Translations under genes and position numbers: made by a program
The notes under the pieces: generated by a model
Database searches by the model: none
Told to the model about the DNA's origin: nothing
Seen by the model: the letters and a program-made list of their open reading frames with translations, nothing else
Origin: CAZRQL01 sp964602415
Lineage (GTDB): Bacteria > Bacteroidota > Bacteroidia > Cytophagales > Flammeovirgaceae
Length of the DNA: 62,587 bases
Reading direction: 5' to 3'
NCBI GenBank assembly: GCA_964602415.1
Contig: CAZRQL010000021.1
Location: forward strand, 1-62,587
Shown: in pieces, positions 60,801-62,587 of the stretch
Layout: each line of letters begins with the position of its first letter
Position numbering within the stretch: the first letter of the stretch is position 1

Positions 60801-62225
60801 GAGCAAACGTCCTCCTCAACCTATCCCAATATCGTGGTGCTCAACTACCTAAACACCATCGAACACCGCGATGAAGCCACCAAAAAACGCGCCTTAGACC
60901 TCATAGACAAAGGCTACAAAAGGCTTGTTGGCTACGAAACCAAAGAGAAAGGGTACGAGTGGTTTGGGGGCACTCCGGCGCATGAAGCCCTGACCGCTTA
61001 CGGGCTGATGGAATTCAAAGACATGCAGGGCGTGTATGCCGGCGTGGACAACACCATGGTAGAGCGCACCGCCAACTACCTGATAGGGCGCAAAGATGGC
61101 AAAGGCGGATTTTTGAGAAACCCACAAGCACTCGATGCCTTTGGCGGGGCAAGCCCACAAATCACCAATGCTTACATAGTCTATGCCATGGCCGAGGCAG
61201 GGTACGGAGAACTGGTTGCCAAAGAGTTTGAAGCCTGCTGGCTCGAAAAGTCCAAAGACCCCTACATCGTCGCCCTGTTGGCCAATGCCATTTTTTCTGT
61301 ACCCACAAAAATCACCACCGCCCGCCAACTGCTCGATGAATTGCATGCCTTGCGCAATCCCGATGGCTCATGGACAGGCAGCACCCACTCCATCACCCGC
61401 TCCGGCGGGCAAGCCCTCACCATCGAAACCACAGCCTTGGCCGCTTTGGCACTCAACAAAATGCTCGCACAACAAGCCATCCAAAAAGACATTGAGGCTT
61501 TTAGAAAGGCCATTGAGTTTTTGGTGGGCGGACGCAATGCTTTCGGCGGATACGGCAACACACAAGCCACCATATTGGCTCTGAAGGCTTTAGCCGCTTA
61601 TGCTACCTACAGCAAACAAACAGCAGAAGCCGGAGACATAGAAATTTGGGTCGAAGGCAAAAAAGTAGCCCAAACCCATTACGACAAAGGACACAAAGGC
61701 GAAATCCAGCTTGATGGCCTCGAAAAGCACTTTAAAGAGGGCAAAAATGAAGTAAAAGTGTATTTTAGAAACTGCAAAAAAGCCCTTCCATATACCCTCA
61801 GAGCCACGTACAGCACCCTTTTGCCCGTCTCCTCGAAAGAATGTAACCTCCAACTCAAAACCGTACTGGCTGCCAACAAAACCAGAGTGGGCGAAACCCT
61901 CAGGCTCAACGCAACCCTGACCAACACGACCAAAGAAGGCCAACCCATGACCATCGCTGTGATAGGTATCCCGGGCGGGCTTGCCCCTCAGCCTTGGCAA
62001 CTCAAAAAAATGCAGGAAGAGAAAGTATTTGATTTCTACGAAATTATCGGCAACCGCTTGGCCATTTACTACCGACAAATGAAGCCCGCTGAGGTGCGCA
62101 GCTTCGCGCTCGACCTCAAAGCAGAGATGGCAGGCCGTTATGAAGCACCCGCCTCATGCGCTTACCTGTATTACACCGCCGAGCACAAAAACTGGCAGCC
62201 CGCACTCAGCGTAGAAGTCAAGTAA
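57897..62225 (+). CDS. Alpha-2-macroglobulin-family protein
   Basis: From the ATG at 57897 the protein is 1442 residues with a signal peptide (FLSLSVALIAALAFAQ). It begins with MG2-like DRVYLHTDKPFYKSGETIWFAAYL. A carboxypeptidase-regulatory-like domain (VIAGTVFGDDTKPLAGVSVK) and an acidic Pro/Ala-rich linker follow. The A2M domain has TDFRSTIFWEGALETDRSGK. The thioester motif is GCFEQ (Cys967), then TSSSTYPN. It would trap proteases at the cell surface or in the periplasm. It ends with a terminator. Confidence 0.92.
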   Translation: MRKKWFLSLSVALIAALAFAQIKDLNSMLDNEFLKSLREKLLAFVRELPQDRVYLHTDKPFYKSGETIWFAAYLRNGETLKASTQSQILYVELINPKGAVEKTLSLIAPNGSAQGDFVIDPELPGGLYKLRAYTNWMKNEPNEFNREFVKEIQVQKVVLPRLLMKLDFDRKGYTANEVVTAKLSLRTLDNTPLAHHKFVYKSFLLGEEYKSETGTTDNQGNASISFSLPPDLDTNDGLLNVLIEYKGQTESISRAIPIQLDNIALGFFPEGGDAVVGQPTRIAFMANNDLGKPTDIEGEIRDEKDKVVAKFTSYHNGMGAFDFTYQPGATYRAVVKQRNYPLPEPQPKGYTLNVKSLDKEKLGLTVHSSFAEELALVVSLRSKVYFTTTVTANIGSNSLEVPLQDLPAGVAVVTLFDSKGIERAERLVFVNAHRKLNLTLTTDKDKYQPREKVELTLSATDERGMGIPGQFSLSVVDDKLFTFADDKQGNILSQLLLEQDLTEKIEEAAFYFDPKEEKAPTALNYLLMTKGWRRFTWKEILEGKKPTISHPSQKAVIAGTVFGDDTKPLAGVSVKLPDGRTQITQKDGRFSFEGVLLYETLLITAAKEPHLMTQEVSRYREDIEIYLYPRVYATAVAKGVFRRNRALNNAPGERKLGFVADDEDAFEDGAAMGIEEALPMAEAPPAPMQAVEAAPVMELQKDDFNQGKRILADRKEAPDFQNEDPAAVAYYRARVFPKPVYPQGQRIETRTDFRSTIFWEGALETDRSGKAKVIFYNSDEITTFRAICEGVGAEGSVGRAEMTYATSLPFSMDCKLPTQVTMGDEVIVNLVFNNNTPKPFEGTLEIKAPQAWKPSEKINPQVKIAASGTSNRLLRFQIQNTPGKDSIYIALLDGNGSRDAFVQEVEVGYKGFPVALSASSQALEFKTNFNINQPVEGTLQAGFVAYPSVVDDLMAGIESILREPYGCFEQTSSSTYPNIVVLNYLNTIEHRDEATKKRALDLIDKGYKRLVGYETKEKGYEWFGGTPAHEALTAYGLMEFKDMQGVYAGVDNTMVERTANYLIGRKDGKGGFLRNPQALDAFGGASPQITNAYIVYAMAEAGYGELVAKEFEACWLEKSKDPYIVALLANAIFSVPTKITTARQLLDELHALRNPDGSWTGSTHSITRSGGQALTIETTALAALALNKMLAQQAIQKDIEAFRKAIEFLVGGRNAFGGYGNTQATILALKALAAYATYSKQTAEAGDIEIWVEGKKVAQTHYDKGHKGEIQLDGLEKHFKEGKNEVKVYFRNCKKALPYTLRATYSTLLPVSSKECNLQLKTVLAANKTRVGETLRLNATLTNTTKEGQPMTIAVIGIPGGLAPQPWQLKKMQEEKVFDFYEIIGNRLAIYYRQMKPAEVRSFALDLKAEMAGRYEAPASCAYLYYTAEHKNWQPALSVEVK

Positions 62226-62230
62226 AAACC

Positions 62231-62260
62231 AACAGCCACGGGATCAATCCTGTGGCTGTT
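62231..62260 (+). terminator. Terminator after alpha-2-macroglobulin gene
   Basis: AACAGCCAC and GTGGCTGTT form a stem extended by GGGA/TCCT (one wobble) with a 4-nt loop, followed by a weak T-tract, 5 bp after the stop codon. Confidence 0.75.
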
Positions 62261-62470
62261 TTGCTTTGCAAACGGATTCATCAATAAAAAATCTTCAACA
62301 GCGGACTTAGACACATAGCCTATTCTCAAAGCCGTTAGGTGCTGTTTCTACTTGTTGCTGAATCAGGAATCAATTTGGTTTTAATCGTTCGTCAGTAAAC
62401 ACTTAAACTTCAAAATACTAACTATCATTAACATTCATACAGCGAAAAATTCACAAAAAATTCATATTGT

Positions 62471-62512
62471 ATTTTTGATTTTTGATTTTTGATTTTTGAT
62501 TTTTGATTTTTG
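62471..62512 (+). repeat. Heptanucleotide tandem repeat (ATTTTTG)x6
   Basis: Six perfect copies of a 7-bp unit lie in the intergenic tail of the window. The period is not a multiple of three and lies in non-coding DNA, so slippage could alter promoter spacing of a gene beyond the window. Confidence 0.9.
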
Positions 62513-62587
62513 CTCCACTTTTAATGGCCATCAAAGTTAGTTTCCCTTCTAACCCTAAGGGGGCGTATGCGAAAAGCCTTACGAGTA

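Larger units (their letters stand above)
62226..62587. other. Right-end region without recognised gene
   Basis: The last 362 bp hold a terminator (62231-62260), an AT-rich stretch, a heptanucleotide tandem repeat (62471-62512) and the start of whatever lies to the right. I see no protein here. Confidence 0.7.

Noticed and set aside
1..62587. CRISPR arrays, tRNA or rRNA genes
   Set aside because: No regularly spaced direct repeats of CRISPR type and no tRNA or rRNA sequence were recognised on either strand by eye; a dedicated search could still find a tRNA.

Overview
The window comes from a Bacteroidota genome. It encodes a PorZ-like type IX secretion protein and a cargo protein with a type A sorting domain. 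It also carries a TonB receptor with a carboxypeptidase-regulatory-like domain, an LptD-like protein, KdsB and DUF4476 proteins, and Bacteroidota-type promoters (TTTG, about 20 bp, TAnnTTTG).

It splits near 22 kb. Positions 1-22,016 are visibly AT-richer, and every gene there lies on the + strand. This half is an integron-type gene-cassette array with no recombinase inside the window. Eight attC-like hairpins (the first cut by the window edge) delimit seven cassettes. K0 (about 54-166) is an almost gene-free mini-cassette. K1 (167-1873) has a lipoprotein hydrolase and a quinone-reductase-like flavoprotein. K2 (1874-11341) is a giant operon-like cassette of about 18 genes including arr (rifamycin ADP-ribosyltransferase) and a class A beta-lactamase. 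K3 (11342-13119) has an ArsR regulator, an SRPBCC protein and a RibD/DHFR-like reductase. K4 (13120-16674) has a RavA-like ATPase and a ViaA-like VWA protein. K5 (16675-19887) is a mercury-resistance operon (ArsR-type regulator, MerTP, MerA). K6 (19888-22010) has an ECF sigma factor, a Cys-rich small protein, a YceI protein and a Met-rich membrane protein.

The key evidence is internal. Each cassette starts with GTT plus 5-7 variable bases and ends, upstream of the next hairpin, with the exact reverse complement. That boundary word differs between cassettes. This is the signature expected when attC sites recombine at the G/TT junction and each free circle reconstitutes its own site. The hairpin stems covary, a mismatch is conserved six base pairs below the apex, and the asymmetric 1-nt/5-nt internal bulge is clearest in three sites. 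The polarity puts the integrase and attI, if present, left of position 1.

The array ends beside a 3' remnant of an IS1182-like transposase (22199-22330). From 22.4 kb onward the DNA looks like ordinary chromosome with genes on both strands: an amidohydrolase, porZ, lnt, a TonB receptor and lipoprotein pair, methyltransferase, oxygenases, a type IX cargo protein, hutI, cdaA, a FecCD permease, kdsB, an LptD-like protein, a cyclic-nucleotide-gated potassium channel and an alpha-2-macroglobulin. Two 107-bp, nearly identical, oppositely oriented MITE-like elements bracket the cargo and metallophosphoesterase genes. No tRNA, rRNA or CRISPR was recognised.
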